Assembly: GCA_035518635.1 (NCBI GenBank)
Contig: DATIXI010000062.1
Span: 1 to 38,249, forward strand
Reading direction: 5' to 3'
Length of the DNA: 38,249 nt
Origin: AC-32 sp035518635
Lineage (GTDB): Bacteria > Actinomycetota > Thermoleophilia > Gaiellales > Gaiellaceae
The position numbers and the translations under genes are program-made. Shown piece by piece: positions 24,132 through 32,105 of this stretch. The notes beneath the pieces are model-generated. The model saw only the letters and a program-made list of their open reading frames with translations. It was not told the DNA's origin and did no database searches. How positions within the stretch are numbered: the first letter of the stretch is position 1; the number at the start of each line of letters is the position of its first letter.

Positions 24132-25693
24132 ACGTTGTCGAGCAGCTTCCAGGTGATCCCCCGGCCCATGCGCAGGAAGTCGTAGTTGCCGGTCGACAGC
24201 ACCTCGCCCTTGCCTGCCTTCGACCAGACGAGCGCGGCGTTGATCACCCCGAACTTGCCGGGCATGATCGCCTCGGCGGCAACCACGTGGTCGCGCGGCG
24301 TCCACGCCGGGTCGACCCGGTCGCTCTCGGAGCCCGCGTAGCCGAACCTTTCGCCAGGGCCGATCCCGGTCCCGCGAAAGAGCCAGCGCACGCGCACGTA
24401 GTCGCGGCCGGTCGCGGCGACGTACGGCGCCGCGTGCGAGCGCGGGAAGCAGCAGCCGTCGTAGCCGACCCCGGCGAGCCCGAAGTCCGAGCGGTTCTTG
24501 GTGCGCGCGTCGAAGTCGAGCAGGATCATCGCATTGTGCTTCCGGTCGATGCGCACCGGCCTGTAGAACGGGTTCGCCTGCAGGATGAAGAGGTGCCCGC
24601 CCTGGTCGCGGTAGCGGCGGAGGAGGTAGTACGTGCCGGGCTGGTAGTACTCGCTGTGGCCGGGGTAGATCACCGCCGCGTAGCGGCGCAGGGCCGACAG
24701 CGGGATGTGCCTGAGCTCGACGTCGGTCACGCTCTGGACGCGCAGGTTACGCGCACACGCCCAGCGCTCGAACGGCGCCGCGGCGACGTGGTCGTCCTCC
24801 TCGCCGCGCTGCAGCAGCGCGCCGGTGAAGGAGACGCGGCGCTGGCGCCACCACTGGTACCAGGTGTCCGGGATACCGTCGAGGTTGGCGTCGTACGCGC
24901 TGTACGCGCGCCAGGTCAGGTACGGCCAGACCAGCAGCGCCGTGTGCGGGGGTGGGTCGTCGACCGGCAAGCGGCCGTTGCGGACCACGAGCGGCGCCTC
25001 GAACTCGTCGCCGGCCGGGTCGGTGACGATGTAGTGGTAGAGGCCCGAGCGGAGGCCGCGCGGCAGCCGCCCGGCCGGGAAGGTCCGGCCCGAGCAGTCC
25101 TGCTCGAGCCGGACGCTCGCATGGCCCTTGTCGGCGGAGACCACGAGCGGCGGGCGCTGGCCCGGGGCGAAGCTCGAGGTCGAGTCCACGTAGGCCGCGA
25201 GCCGCTCGACCCTGACCGCACGCGGCTCCTTCAGACAACCCGAGAAGTGCCACGGCGGGTTCGAGACCGTCGCCTCGGCCGCCCCCGGCCGCTGTTGGGC
25301 GGGCGGGATCACTGGCGGCAGCCTGTGCCCCGGATCCTTGTAACAGACTGTTACTAAGTAGGTCCCGTCGCCGACCCTGCGGCCGGCGAGGGTGTTCGTC
25401 CCGTCCCAGGTCAGCGTCGTCGTGCCGCCCGGGGCCGCGGTCACCGTGACCCCGGTCCGGATCCGGTGCCAGCCGTGGAGCCGCCCGCCCCAGAAGTACG
25501 CGCGCAGCCCCAGCACCGAGCCGGCCGGAGCCTTCACCTGCACGTGGAGCACGTCGTGGATGCCGTTGCCGTTCGGGCTGATCACGGCAGGCCCGTAGCC
25601 GACCAGCCGCAGCTTCGGCTGCTGCTGCGCGCCCGCGCCGGGGACGGCGACCGCGACGGCGGCGAGCGCCGCCGCGACGACGAGAACCCTCAC
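24110..25693 (-). CDS. Secreted N,N-dimethylformamidase-beta-like protein with FlgD/Ig-like N-terminus
   Basis: 527 residues from GTG 25693, overlapping the epimerase stop (GTGA). A cleavable signal peptide (about 1-22, ending GAGA) precedes a FlgD-like Ig domain, recognised by ISPNGNGIHD at 38-47 and TTLTWDGTNTLAGRRVGDGTYLVTV. From about residue 190 it resembles the C-terminal domain of the dimethylformamidase large subunit: ADKGHASVRLEQDCSGRTFP, YAVIYPGHSEYYQPGTYYLLRRYRDQGGHLFIL and SKAGKGEVLSTGNYDFLRM. The DMFase enzyme hydrolyses amides with an iron centre, but extracellular relatives in glycan loci may act on other amides or have no activity. The coding sequence contains a palindromic word (25340-25355) spelled with rare codons. 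Confidence 0.8.
   Translation of the reverse strand: MRVLVVAAALAAVAVAVPGAGAQQQPKLRLVGYGPAVISPNGNGIHDVLHVQVKAPAGSVLGLRAYFWGGRLHGWHRIRTGVTVTAAPGGTTTLTWDGTNTLAGRRVGDGTYLVTVCYKDPGHRLPPVIPPAQQRPGAAEATVSNPPWHFSGCLKEPRAVRVERLAAYVDSTSSFAPGQRPPLVVSADKGHASVRLEQDCSGRTFPAGRLPRGLRSGLYHYIVTDPAGDEFEAPLVVRNGRLPVDDPPPHTALLVWPYLTWRAYSAYDANLDGIPDTWYQWWRQRRVSFTGALLQRGEEDDHVAAAPFERWACARNLRVQSVTDVELRHIPLSALRRYAAVIYPGHSEYYQPGTYYLLRRYRDQGGHLFILQANPFYRPVRIDRKHNAMILLDFDARTKNRSDFGLAGVGYDGCCFPRSHAAPYVAATGRDYVRVRWLFRGTGIGPGERFGYAGSESDRVDPAWTPRDHVVAAEAIMPGKFGVINAALVWSKAGKGEVLSTGNYDFLRMGRGITWKLLDNVWRKFVG
25340..25355. repeat. Palindromic 16-mer, copy 1, inside a coding sequence
   Basis: GTAACAGACTGTTACT on the plus strand (a 7-1-7 perfect dyad plus one base) is identical, in inverse orientation, to 36815-36830. 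Here it encodes residues around T-V-C-Y of the dimethylformamidase-like protein using TTA, GTA, ACA and TGT codons that are otherwise rare in this GC-rich window. Confidence 0.7.
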
Positions 25694-26673
25694 GCGGACG
25701 GTGCCAGGCTCTGCACGGGCCGCCGCTCGCGATACCACCCGATCGTGCGCGCGAGGCCCTCGTCGAGGTCGACCTTGGGCTCCCACCCGAGCAGCTTGCG
25801 GGCCTTGTCCACGTTCGGGATGCGCATCTCGACGTCCGTGTAGTGGAGGGGGCGGAAGACGATCTCGGACTCCGAGCCCGCGAGCCGGCGAATGCGCGCC
25901 GCGAGGTCGAACACCGTCACGACCGAGCGCGGGTTCCCGATGTTGAAGACCTGCCCCACCGCCTCCTCGCTCTCGAGGATGGTGAGCAGTGCCTCGACCA
26001 CGTCGTCGACGTAGCACCACGCGCGAATCTGCGAGCCGTCGCCGTGGATGACGAGCTCCTCGCCCGCGAGTGCCCGCACGGTGAAGTGGTGGATCGCGCC
26101 GCTACCGACCTGCCCCGGCCCGTAGACGTTGAACGGCCGGACCGACACGGCCGGGAGCCCGAACTCGTCGAAGTACGAGTGGGCGAGGTACTCGCCCGCG
26201 AGCTTCGAGACCGCGTACGTCCAGCGGGCCTCGCCGACCGAGCCCTGCGAGGTGACGTGGGTCTCCTCGACCTTGTAGGCGTGCGTGCCGAAGACCTCGC
26301 TCGTCGAGAAGTCGATCAGCCGCTCGACCGTACCCGCCTCCTGGGCCGCCTCGAGCACGTTGTAGGTACCGATCAGGTTGACGCGCATCGTGCGCACGCG
26401 GCTCTCGAGCACCTTGTCGACGCCCGCGATCGCCGCCATGTGGACGACGTGGGTCACGCCCTTCGACAGCTCGCGCAGCCGCTCGAGGTCGAGGACGTCA
26501 CCCTGCACGAAGCTCAGGTTCGGGTGCTCCGCGAGGTCGGTGCCGGTGAGCGAGTCGCGGTGCAGGTTGTCGAGGATCACGATCTCGTTCTCCTCGACGA
26601 GCCGCCGCGCGAGCGAGGTGCCGATGAACCCGGCGCCGCCCGTCATCAGGATCGTCTTTCCGCTCAGCGACAC
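25690..26673 (-). CDS. NAD-dependent nucleotide-sugar epimerase/dehydratase (SDR)
   Basis: 327 residues from GTG 26673 (protein begins VSLSGKTILMTGGAGFIG). A more upstream TTG at 26706 is possible, but the GTG lies seven bases after a TACACT -10 element, as in leaderless genes, and only 43 bases from the divergent flippase. The Rossmann motif GGAGFIG, the HMAAIAGV segment, FSTSEVFG, the YAVSKLAGE active site and VRPFNVYGPGQVGSGAIHHF mark it as an extended SDR of the GalE/RmlB/UDP-glucuronate decarboxylase group acting on nucleotide sugars. It leads a minus-strand unit with the dimethylformamidase-like and binding-protein genes. Confidence 0.92.
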   Translation of the reverse strand: MSLSGKTILMTGGAGFIGTSLARRLVEENEIVILDNLHRDSLTGTDLAEHPNLSFVQGDVLDLERLRELSKGVTHVVHMAAIAGVDKVLESRVRTMRVNLIGTYNVLEAAQEAGTVERLIDFSTSEVFGTHAYKVEETHVTSQGSVGEARWTYAVSKLAGEYLAHSYFDEFGLPAVSVRPFNVYGPGQVGSGAIHHFTVRALAGEELVIHGDGSQIRAWCYVDDVVEALLTILESEEAVGQVFNIGNPRSVVTVFDLAARIRRLAGSESEIVFRPLHYTDVEMRIPNVDKARKLLGWEPKVDLDEGLARTIGWYRERRPVQSLAPSA

Positions 26674-26680
26674 GCGCCGG

Positions 26681-26686
26681 AGTGTA
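26681..26686 (-). promoter_or_regulatory. -10 element for the epimerase at 25690-26673
   Basis: On the minus strand TACACT is followed by seven bases and the GTG start codon, consistent with leaderless transcription. AGTTTG, 17 bases further upstream, is a poor -35. Confidence 0.45.
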
Positions 26687-26716
26687 CCGGCGTGCGAATC
26701 CAGCAAACTTCAGGAA

Positions 26717-28153
26717 ATGCTGGGTCGTCAACTCTGGCGGCTGGGGAAGCACTCGGCCATCTACGGGATGGGCGCGATCGTCGCGCGGCTGATCGGGCTC
26801 TTCCTGCTCCCGGTCGTCACGCGCTACCTGACGCGGGCCGAGCTCGGTCGCGTGGACACGCTGATCGCGCTCTCGGTCGTGCTCGTGATCGTCTTCCGCG
26901 CGGGGATCTCGATGGCGTTCTTCCGCTTCTACTTCGACGCTGCGGACGAGGGGGAGCGCGTCCGCGTCGTCCGCACCTCGTTCTGGTTCACGATGGGCAT
27001 GGCGACGCTCGCGCTCGTGCTCGGCTCGGTGTTTGCGCCGCAGATCTCCGACTTCCTCTTCTCCACCTCGTCGCAGGCGAACCTCGTGCGCGCGGCGTTC
27101 GTGCTCGTCTGGGCGCAGATGAACTACGAGCAGCTGACCTCGCTCTTCCGCGTCGAGGAGCGCTCGGTCGCATACGTCGCGGCGACGCTCGTGAACGTCG
27201 TCGTGACCGTCGGCGCGACGATCGAGCTCGTCGCAGTCCTGCATAAGGGCGCGGTGGGCGTGATCGTCGGCAACTTCACCGGCACGCTCTGCGTCTACTT
27301 CGCGCTGCTGGCCTACCGGCGCTTCCAGCTCGGGCTCGAGTTCGACCGGCCGCTCTTCCGGCAGATGCAGCGCTTCGGCCTGCCGCTCGTCCCCTCGGGG
27401 CTCGCGCTCTGGGCGATCGACTTCGCCGACCGCTTCCTGCTGCTCCGGATGAAGAACGCGGCCGAGGTCGGCCTCTACTCGGTGGGCGTGCGCGTCTCGA
27501 GCGCGCTACTCCTCCTCCTGATCGCGCTGCGGACCGCCTGGCCGGCCTTCGCGTACTCGATCGAGGACGACGGGGAGGCGAAGCGCACCTACGCCTTCGT
27601 GCTGACGTACGTCGTCTACGTGTGCTGCTGGGCCTCGCTCACGCTCTCGCTGCTCGCGCCCTGGATCGTGCGCGCGCTCACCGGGCCACGCTTCTACCGC
27701 GCGTCCGAGGTCGTCCCGCTGCTCGTGTACGGGGGCACCGCCTTCATCGCGTTCAACGTGATGTCGATCGGGATCGGCCGCGCGAAGCGGACGCAGTTCA
27801 ACTGGGTCGTGACCGGCATCGGGGCGGCCGTCGACATCGGGCTCTGCTTCGTGCTGATCCCGCCCTACGGGATGATGGGCGCCGCGGCCGCGACGCTCGC
27901 CGCGTACACGGTGATGTTCTTCGGCATGACCGTGCGCGCGCAGCAGGTCTTCCACGTCGGCTACCAGTGGCGCCGGCTCGTGCTCGTGGTCGGCGTGGCG
28001 GTCGGGCTAACCGCGCTCGGGAAGTCGCTCCACGTCCCGCTGGCGGGCGCCGTCGCTCTGGCTGCCGTCTACCCGCTGGCCCTGCTCCCGCTCGGCTTCT
28101 ACCTGCCGGTCGAGCTGCGGCGCCTGCGGGCGCTCGTCACCGCCGCCCGCTGA
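26717..28153 (+). CDS. Wzx-type polysaccharide flippase (MATE/PST family)
   Basis: 478 residues, about 12-14 hydrophobic helices, starting MLGRQLWRLGKHSAIYGMGAIVARLIGLFLLPVVTRYL, the standard N-terminus of oligosaccharide flippases (polysaccharide biosynthesis protein). A second half-domain begins at MQRFGLPLVPSGLALWAIDFADRFLLL, again typical of Wzx. It should move completed lipid-linked repeat units across the membrane to the Wzy-like proteins. The ATG at 26717 is preceded by CAGGA. The gene is divergent from the epimerase on its left and convergent with the second Wzy-like gene, which overlaps its last 147 bases on the opposite strand. Confidence 0.92.
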   Translation: MLGRQLWRLGKHSAIYGMGAIVARLIGLFLLPVVTRYLTRAELGRVDTLIALSVVLVIVFRAGISMAFFRFYFDAADEGERVRVVRTSFWFTMGMATLALVLGSVFAPQISDFLFSTSSQANLVRAAFVLVWAQMNYEQLTSLFRVEERSVAYVAATLVNVVVTVGATIELVAVLHKGAVGVIVGNFTGTLCVYFALLAYRRFQLGLEFDRPLFRQMQRFGLPLVPSGLALWAIDFADRFLLLRMKNAAEVGLYSVGVRVSSALLLLLIALRTAWPAFAYSIEDDGEAKRTYAFVLTYVVYVCCWASLTLSLLAPWIVRALTGPRFYRASEVVPLLVYGGTAFIAFNVMSIGIGRAKRTQFNWVVTGIGAAVDIGLCFVLIPPYGMMGAAAATLAAYTVMFFGMTVRAQQVFHVGYQWRRLVLVVGVAVGLTALGKSLHVPLAGAVALAAVYPLALLPLGFYLPVELRRLRALVTAAR

Positions 28154-29602
28154 GGGCTGCTTCCGCGGGGCCCGCGGCTGGCGCGAGACGACCGCCGCCA
28201 GGCCGAGCGCGGCCCAGACGGTCGGATCCTCGAAGAACGCGTTGTAGAAGAGGCTGTGGACCCCGATCGAGACGAGGACGAGTCCGAAGACGAGGGCCGC
28301 CATGCCCGCCAGGTCGCGTCCCGCACGGCGGAACGTGAACAGGAATCCCGCGACCAGCACCCAGGCGAGCAGCAGCAGCCCCGGCAGGCCCGTCTCGGCC
28401 GCGACCGTGATCGGCGTGTCGTGCGAGGCCGCGGCGTTCGGCTCCTTGCCGCGGAGCCCCACCTGCTTCGCGTAGGCATGCCTGAAGCCGCCGATCCCAA
28501 CGCCGACCGCCGGGTGGTGGACCGCGATCTTGATCCCGTTCGAGACGAGCTTCGAGCGGCCGCTCGTGACGCGGTTCAGGCCGCCGCTCGCGTGGTTGGT
28601 GACGGCGTGGCGCACGTTCGGCGCCGCCACGGCCACGACAAGGAAGACGCCGGCGGCGAGCGCCACCAGCAGGAGCGCGCGCCACCGCCACGCGAACGCG
28701 GCCGCGACGATCACGCCCGCGATCAGCGCGAGGAAGCTCGACTGCGAGAACGAGAAGAGCAGCCCGACCCAGGTCGCCCCGATCGCGACCAGCGCGAGGA
28801 TCACGGCGCGCGGCGAGCGCGAGAAGAGCGCCACCACGAGGCTCGCCAGGATCGCGACGACGAGGAAGCGCCCGTAGATCGACGGGTCCCAGAACACCGA
28901 GTTGACGCGGAAGAACGGCGCGTAGGTGTTCCCGACGAGCAGCTTCGGGTTCCAGAAGATGTCGCGGTTGATCCACTGCTCGACGCCTACCACCGCGAAC
29001 ACGAGCGCCATCAGGATCAGCTCGCCGTAGAGGACGCGCGCCCAGCGCCGGTCCCAGCTCAGGCGCGAGAGCGACACTGCGAGCAGGCCGAACGGGAGGA
29101 AGAAGAACAGCAGCTCGATCGAGCCCTGGCGCACGTCCTCGCCCCAGGCGAGCGTGAGGCCGCTCCAGCCGACGAACGCGGCCAGCGGAAGGGCGAGCGG
29201 ACCGAGCTCTCGCTGCCGCTCCTCGCCCTTCAGGAGCTCCCAGGCGAGCGCGAGCGCAGCCGCCGCGACGACGCCGTAGAGCGGCACGAGCAGATTCGCC
29301 TGCGTAGAGCCGACCGAGACGGGGATCCTCGCCGGGACGCAGGCGAGCACCGCGAGGGCGAGCAGCCACGGCCACCGGACGAGCAGGGCAGCGCCTCCGG
29401 CCGCGAGCGCGAGCCCTAGCAGCCCGGCCGCGCCGAGCAGCGCCGTGTGGCCGGCGGGCGCGAGGTAGCCGGCGAGCACGCCGACGCCGACCGCCCAGGC
29501 CGCGAGCCCGGCGAGCCTGTACGTCCGGCCCGGGGCGAGCATCAGCACGGCGAGCCCGGCGGCCCCGAGCGGCCCGGCGATCCGCGCGAGCTCCGAGCTC
29601 AC
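28007..29602 (-). CDS. O-antigen ligase/Wzy-like membrane protein 2
   Basis: 531 residues from GTG 29602, overlapping the Ig-like gene stop by four bases. About 12 helices are visible. The Wzy_C region has SFSQSSFLALIAGVIVAAAF, KIAVHHPAVGVGIGGFRHAYAKQVG and ASHDTPITVAAETGLPGLLLLAW, the usual H-P-x-x-G-x-G and H-x-x-x-x-x-x-x-x-E-x-G pattern of polymerases and ligases. It is only distantly like the member at 7215. The C-terminal 48 residues are hydrophilic and encoded entirely antisense to the flippase, since no stop occurs earlier. This tail is likely disordered and specific to this gene arrangement. Last gene of the right-hand minus-strand operon. Confidence 0.87.
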   Translation of the reverse strand: MSSELARIAGPLGAAGLAVLMLAPGRTYRLAGLAAWAVGVGVLAGYLAPAGHTALLGAAGLLGLALAAGGAALLVRWPWLLALAVLACVPARIPVSVGSTQANLLVPLYGVVAAAALALAWELLKGEERQRELGPLALPLAAFVGWSGLTLAWGEDVRQGSIELLFFFLPFGLLAVSLSRLSWDRRWARVLYGELILMALVFAVVGVEQWINRDIFWNPKLLVGNTYAPFFRVNSVFWDPSIYGRFLVVAILASLVVALFSRSPRAVILALVAIGATWVGLLFSFSQSSFLALIAGVIVAAAFAWRWRALLLVALAAGVFLVVAVAAPNVRHAVTNHASGGLNRVTSGRSKLVSNGIKIAVHHPAVGVGIGGFRHAYAKQVGLRGKEPNAAASHDTPITVAAETGLPGLLLLAWVLVAGFLFTFRRAGRDLAGMAALVFGLVLVSIGVHSLFYNAFFEDPTVWAALGLAAVVSRQPRAPRKQPSAGGGDERPQAPQLDRQVEAEREQGQRVDGSQSDGARQRDVERLPERG

Positions 29603-30543
29603 GGGGCCGCCGCCACGAACACGACGGCCTGCGCCGAGTGGCCGTTCGCCGTCACGACCAGCCGGTAGCGCCCCGCCGCGGGTGCACGCAGCACCAGGAG
29701 GCCCGGAGGCGAGGCGCCGCCGCGGTGCCCCAGTCGCCAGGTGAACGTCTTCGCATCGGTCCTGACCCGGAAGCCGATGCGCGTCTGGGGGTGCGCGTGC
29801 AGGACGTGCGGCCGCACCGAGATGAACCGGATGCGCACCGTCCCGAGCGAGACCGGCGGCGAGAGGTTGCCCGCGAGGTCGACGGTCCGCAGCGTCAGCT
29901 GGTAGCGCCCGGCCGGCAGGCCGCTCCCCCGCCAGCGCGCGACCCCACTCTCCGAGTAGCGCCTGAGCATGACGCGCAGCCGGCCGTTCACGTACAGGAT
30001 CGCCCGCACCGGCTCGGTCGCCCGGTAGTGGACGTAGACGAGGTCGCGCCTCCCGTCCCCGTCCGGCGAGAACGCGGCCGGCGCCAGCAACGCGCTCGTG
30101 ATCCGCGGCGCGGTCGGATCGACCTTGATCGGGTTCGGCATCAGGATCGTCCGATGCTCGCGCGCGAGGTGGATCCGCGGCTTGTACGTGCCCGCGCGGA
30201 CGACCTGCCCGGCGTTGTCGCGCCCGTTCCACGTCAGCTCCTGGAGGCCCTTGGGCCGCCGGATCCCGCGGAGGAGCGTCCGGACCTCGTGGTCGCCCGA
30301 GTCGACGATCACGACGGTCAGGCGATCGGGCTTGCGGAGGACGAAGTCGATCGGGATCTTCTGCAGCTGGCAGTTGCAGTTCGGGCCGAGCAGCTTGCCC
30401 ACGTGTGTGCGGTAGACGGGGCTCCGCTCGAGCTTGAGCTGCTCCGTGATCGCAAACGCGGCCGCGGTCCCTCCGAGCAGCCCGACGAGGACGACCCCCA
30501 CCAGCACGCGCGCCGCGCGCAGCCGGTCAGGACGGCTCGACAT
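29599..30543 (-). CDS. Membrane-anchored or secreted protein with FlgD/Ig-like domains
   Basis: 314 residues from ATG 30543, overlapping the PIG-L gene by 17 bases. A positively charged start and one helix (about 12-30) act as signal or anchor. The outer part has a CNC pair at 56-58, ELTWNGRDNAGQVVRAGTYKPRI (FlgD-like Ig blade), AAFSPDGDGRRDLVYVHY at about 155-172 (a second FlgD-like unit) and a third beta-rich repeat near SGLPAGRYQLTLRTVDLAGN. These Ig-like folds serve as binding or spacer modules, and no catalytic site is visible. It is flanked by a deacetylase and a Wzy-like protein, so a role in holding or scaffolding extracellular glycan is a reasonable guess. Confidence 0.78.
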   Translation of the reverse strand: MSSRPDRLRAARVLVGVVLVGLLGGTAAAFAITEQLKLERSPVYRTHVGKLLGPNCNCQLQKIPIDFVLRKPDRLTVVIVDSGDHEVRTLLRGIRRPKGLQELTWNGRDNAGQVVRAGTYKPRIHLAREHRTILMPNPIKVDPTAPRITSALLAPAAFSPDGDGRRDLVYVHYRATEPVRAILYVNGRLRVMLRRYSESGVARWRGSGLPAGRYQLTLRTVDLAGNLSPPVSLGTVRIRFISVRPHVLHAHPQTRIGFRVRTDAKTFTWRLGHRGGASPPGLLVLRAPAAGRYRLVVTANGHSAQAVVFVAAAP

Positions 30544-31198
30544 TGCGGACGAGGACGAAGGGCTCGGCGTACTCGCAGCCGACGCTCGCGCCGTAGAACT
30601 CGGCGTGCGCCCGGAGCGCGCGCTCGTTGCGCGGGTGCGGATAGTCGCGCCGCTCGGTCTCGAAGCAGGCGAAGGCCTCGAGCTTGCGCTCGAGCGTCGC
30701 GGTCACGTCGACGAACCAGTTCGGGACGAACCAGTTCGTGGCGGGCGGCGTCCACTCGGTGCTCGACGTCGGCGCGTAGGTGAGCACGCGGTGCACCGGC
30801 TGGCCCGGCGTCGGCCGCGTAGCGACCGCGACCGAGTCGAACAGCGCGCGATGGTCGTGGTTTACGTCCGGGTGGGCGGTGTAGACGACCTCGGGCCCGA
30901 CCTCCCGGACGTGCTCCTCGACAATCCGGTTGATCTCGACGTGGGGCAGCGTGTCGAGGCGCATGTCGGGCAGGTCGAGGTGGACGTAGTCCGACACGCC
31001 GAGGACGGCCGCGGCCCGCTTCGCCTCGTCGTTCTTCTGCGCGCGCGCCTCCGCGTCGCCCGGGTACTGCGTCGAGCTGCCGTCCGTGACGCACACGACG
31101 CGCACCTCGTCCCCGCGCTCGGCCGCGTGCAGGCAGAGCGTGCCGCCCATCCCGAGCACCTCGTCGTCCGGGTGCGCGGCGAAGACGAGGACCTTCAT
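30527..31198 (-). CDS. PIG-L family N-acetylglucosaminyl deacetylase
   Basis: 223 residues from ATG 31198, ATGA-coupled to the formyltransferase. The zinc-site motif AAHPDDEVLGMGGTL (AHPDDE at 8-13) and the second motif HPDVNHDHRAL identify the PIG-L/LmbE family, zinc hydrolases that remove acetyl groups from N-acetylated sugars, as in GPI, mycothiol and teicoplanin assembly. The partner gene directly upstream is a formyltransferase, which needs a free amine, suggesting the two act in sequence on one amino sugar. The protein lacks a signal peptide, so it acts in the cytoplasm. The frame extends upstream only through the neighbouring gene. Confidence 0.93.
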   Translation of the reverse strand: MKVLVFAAHPDDEVLGMGGTLCLHAAERGDEVRVVCVTDGSSTQYPGDAEARAQKNDEAKRAAAVLGVSDYVHLDLPDMRLDTLPHVEINRIVEEHVREVGPEVVYTAHPDVNHDHRALFDSVAVATRPTPGQPVHRVLTYAPTSSTEWTPPATNWFVPNWFVDVTATLERKLEAFACFETERRDYPHPRNERALRAHAEFYGASVGCEYAEPFVLVRNVEPS

Positions 31199-32088
31199 CC
31201 GAGGCGGGCTCCGACCGGCAGCGGCCCGGCCACGCCCTCCACCTCCTCCAGCACGAGCGCGCCCTCGCCGCACGCGACGATCGCGTCCGCTCCGTCGAGG
31301 CCGACGACCGTTCCCGCCGGGGCCGCCTCGTCGAGGTCGACCGGCCGCGCGCGCCAGACGACCACCTTCGCCTCGTCGAGGAACGTGAACGCGCCCGGGT
31401 ACGGCCTGGTCTGTGCGCGCACCCAGTCGTGTAGGTACGGGGCCCGCGTCTCCCAGTCGATGATCCCGTCTGCGGGGGAGCGCTTCGGCCAGGCGCTCGC
31501 GCGGCGCGTGTCCTGCGGGACCCGCGGCGCGCTTCCGTCCAGGAGCTGCGGGACGAACCGGCGCACGAGCTCGACGTGCGCCTCGGTCACCTTCTCGTAG
31601 AGCGTCGTCGCGGTTTCGTCGCGGGCGAGCGGAACGTCGACCTGGCCGACGATCGGCCCGGAGTCGGCTGTCCCGTCGGCGATCTCGAACAGCGTGACGC
31701 CCGTCGTGGCGAGCCCGCTCAGGATCGCCCACGGGATCGCGGCGCGGCCGCGGTGCCTCGGCAGCAGCGTCGGGTGCATCCCGAAGACCCCGTGGCGCGG
31801 GATGCCGATGAACTCGTCGAGCACGAGCTGCGACCAGCCGACGACGAAGATCATGTCGGGGTCGGCCTCGCGCACCGCGGCCACCGTCTCCGGCGAGTTG
31901 ACGTCCGCGGTCTCGATCAGCCGCGCGCCGAGCCGCTGCGCGATCTCGTCGAACGAGCACTGGCCGGAACGGTCGCGGTCGATCGGCCCGGGCAGGGTCA
32001 CGACCGCCGTAACCTCGGCACCGGCGTCCGCGGCGGCCGCCAGGCAGTCCCGGCCCATCACGTCGAAGCTGACCCAGACAAGCCGCAT
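31195..32088 (-). CDS. Formyltransferase-family protein (sugar N-formyltransferase or Fmt-like)
   Basis: 297 residues from ATG 32088. It has the formyl-tetrahydrofolate transferase fold: N-terminal VWVSFDVMGRDCLAAAADAGAEV, MIFVVGWSQLVLDEFIGIPRHGVFGMHPTLLPRHRGRAAIPWAIL, then TLFEIADGTADSGPIVGQVDV. The histidine and aspartate of the N-H-D catalytic set are present, but the asparagine is glycine in VFGMHPTLLP, as in several sugar-amine formyltransferase-like groups. A short C-terminal domain follows. Neighbouring PIG-L and glycan genes favour formylation of an amino sugar over Met-tRNA, and the latter remains possible. Confidence 0.85.
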   Translation of the reverse strand: MRLVWVSFDVMGRDCLAAAADAGAEVTAVVTLPGPIDRDRSGQCSFDEIAQRLGARLIETADVNSPETVAAVREADPDMIFVVGWSQLVLDEFIGIPRHGVFGMHPTLLPRHRGRAAIPWAILSGLATTGVTLFEIADGTADSGPIVGQVDVPLARDETATTLYEKVTEAHVELVRRFVPQLLDGSAPRVPQDTRRASAWPKRSPADGIIDWETRAPYLHDWVRAQTRPYPGAFTFLDEAKVVVWRARPVDLDEAAPAGTVVGLDGADAIVACGEGALVLEEVEGVAGPLPVGARLG

Positions 32089-32105
32089 CGCGCGGCTGAT
32101 CCTAG

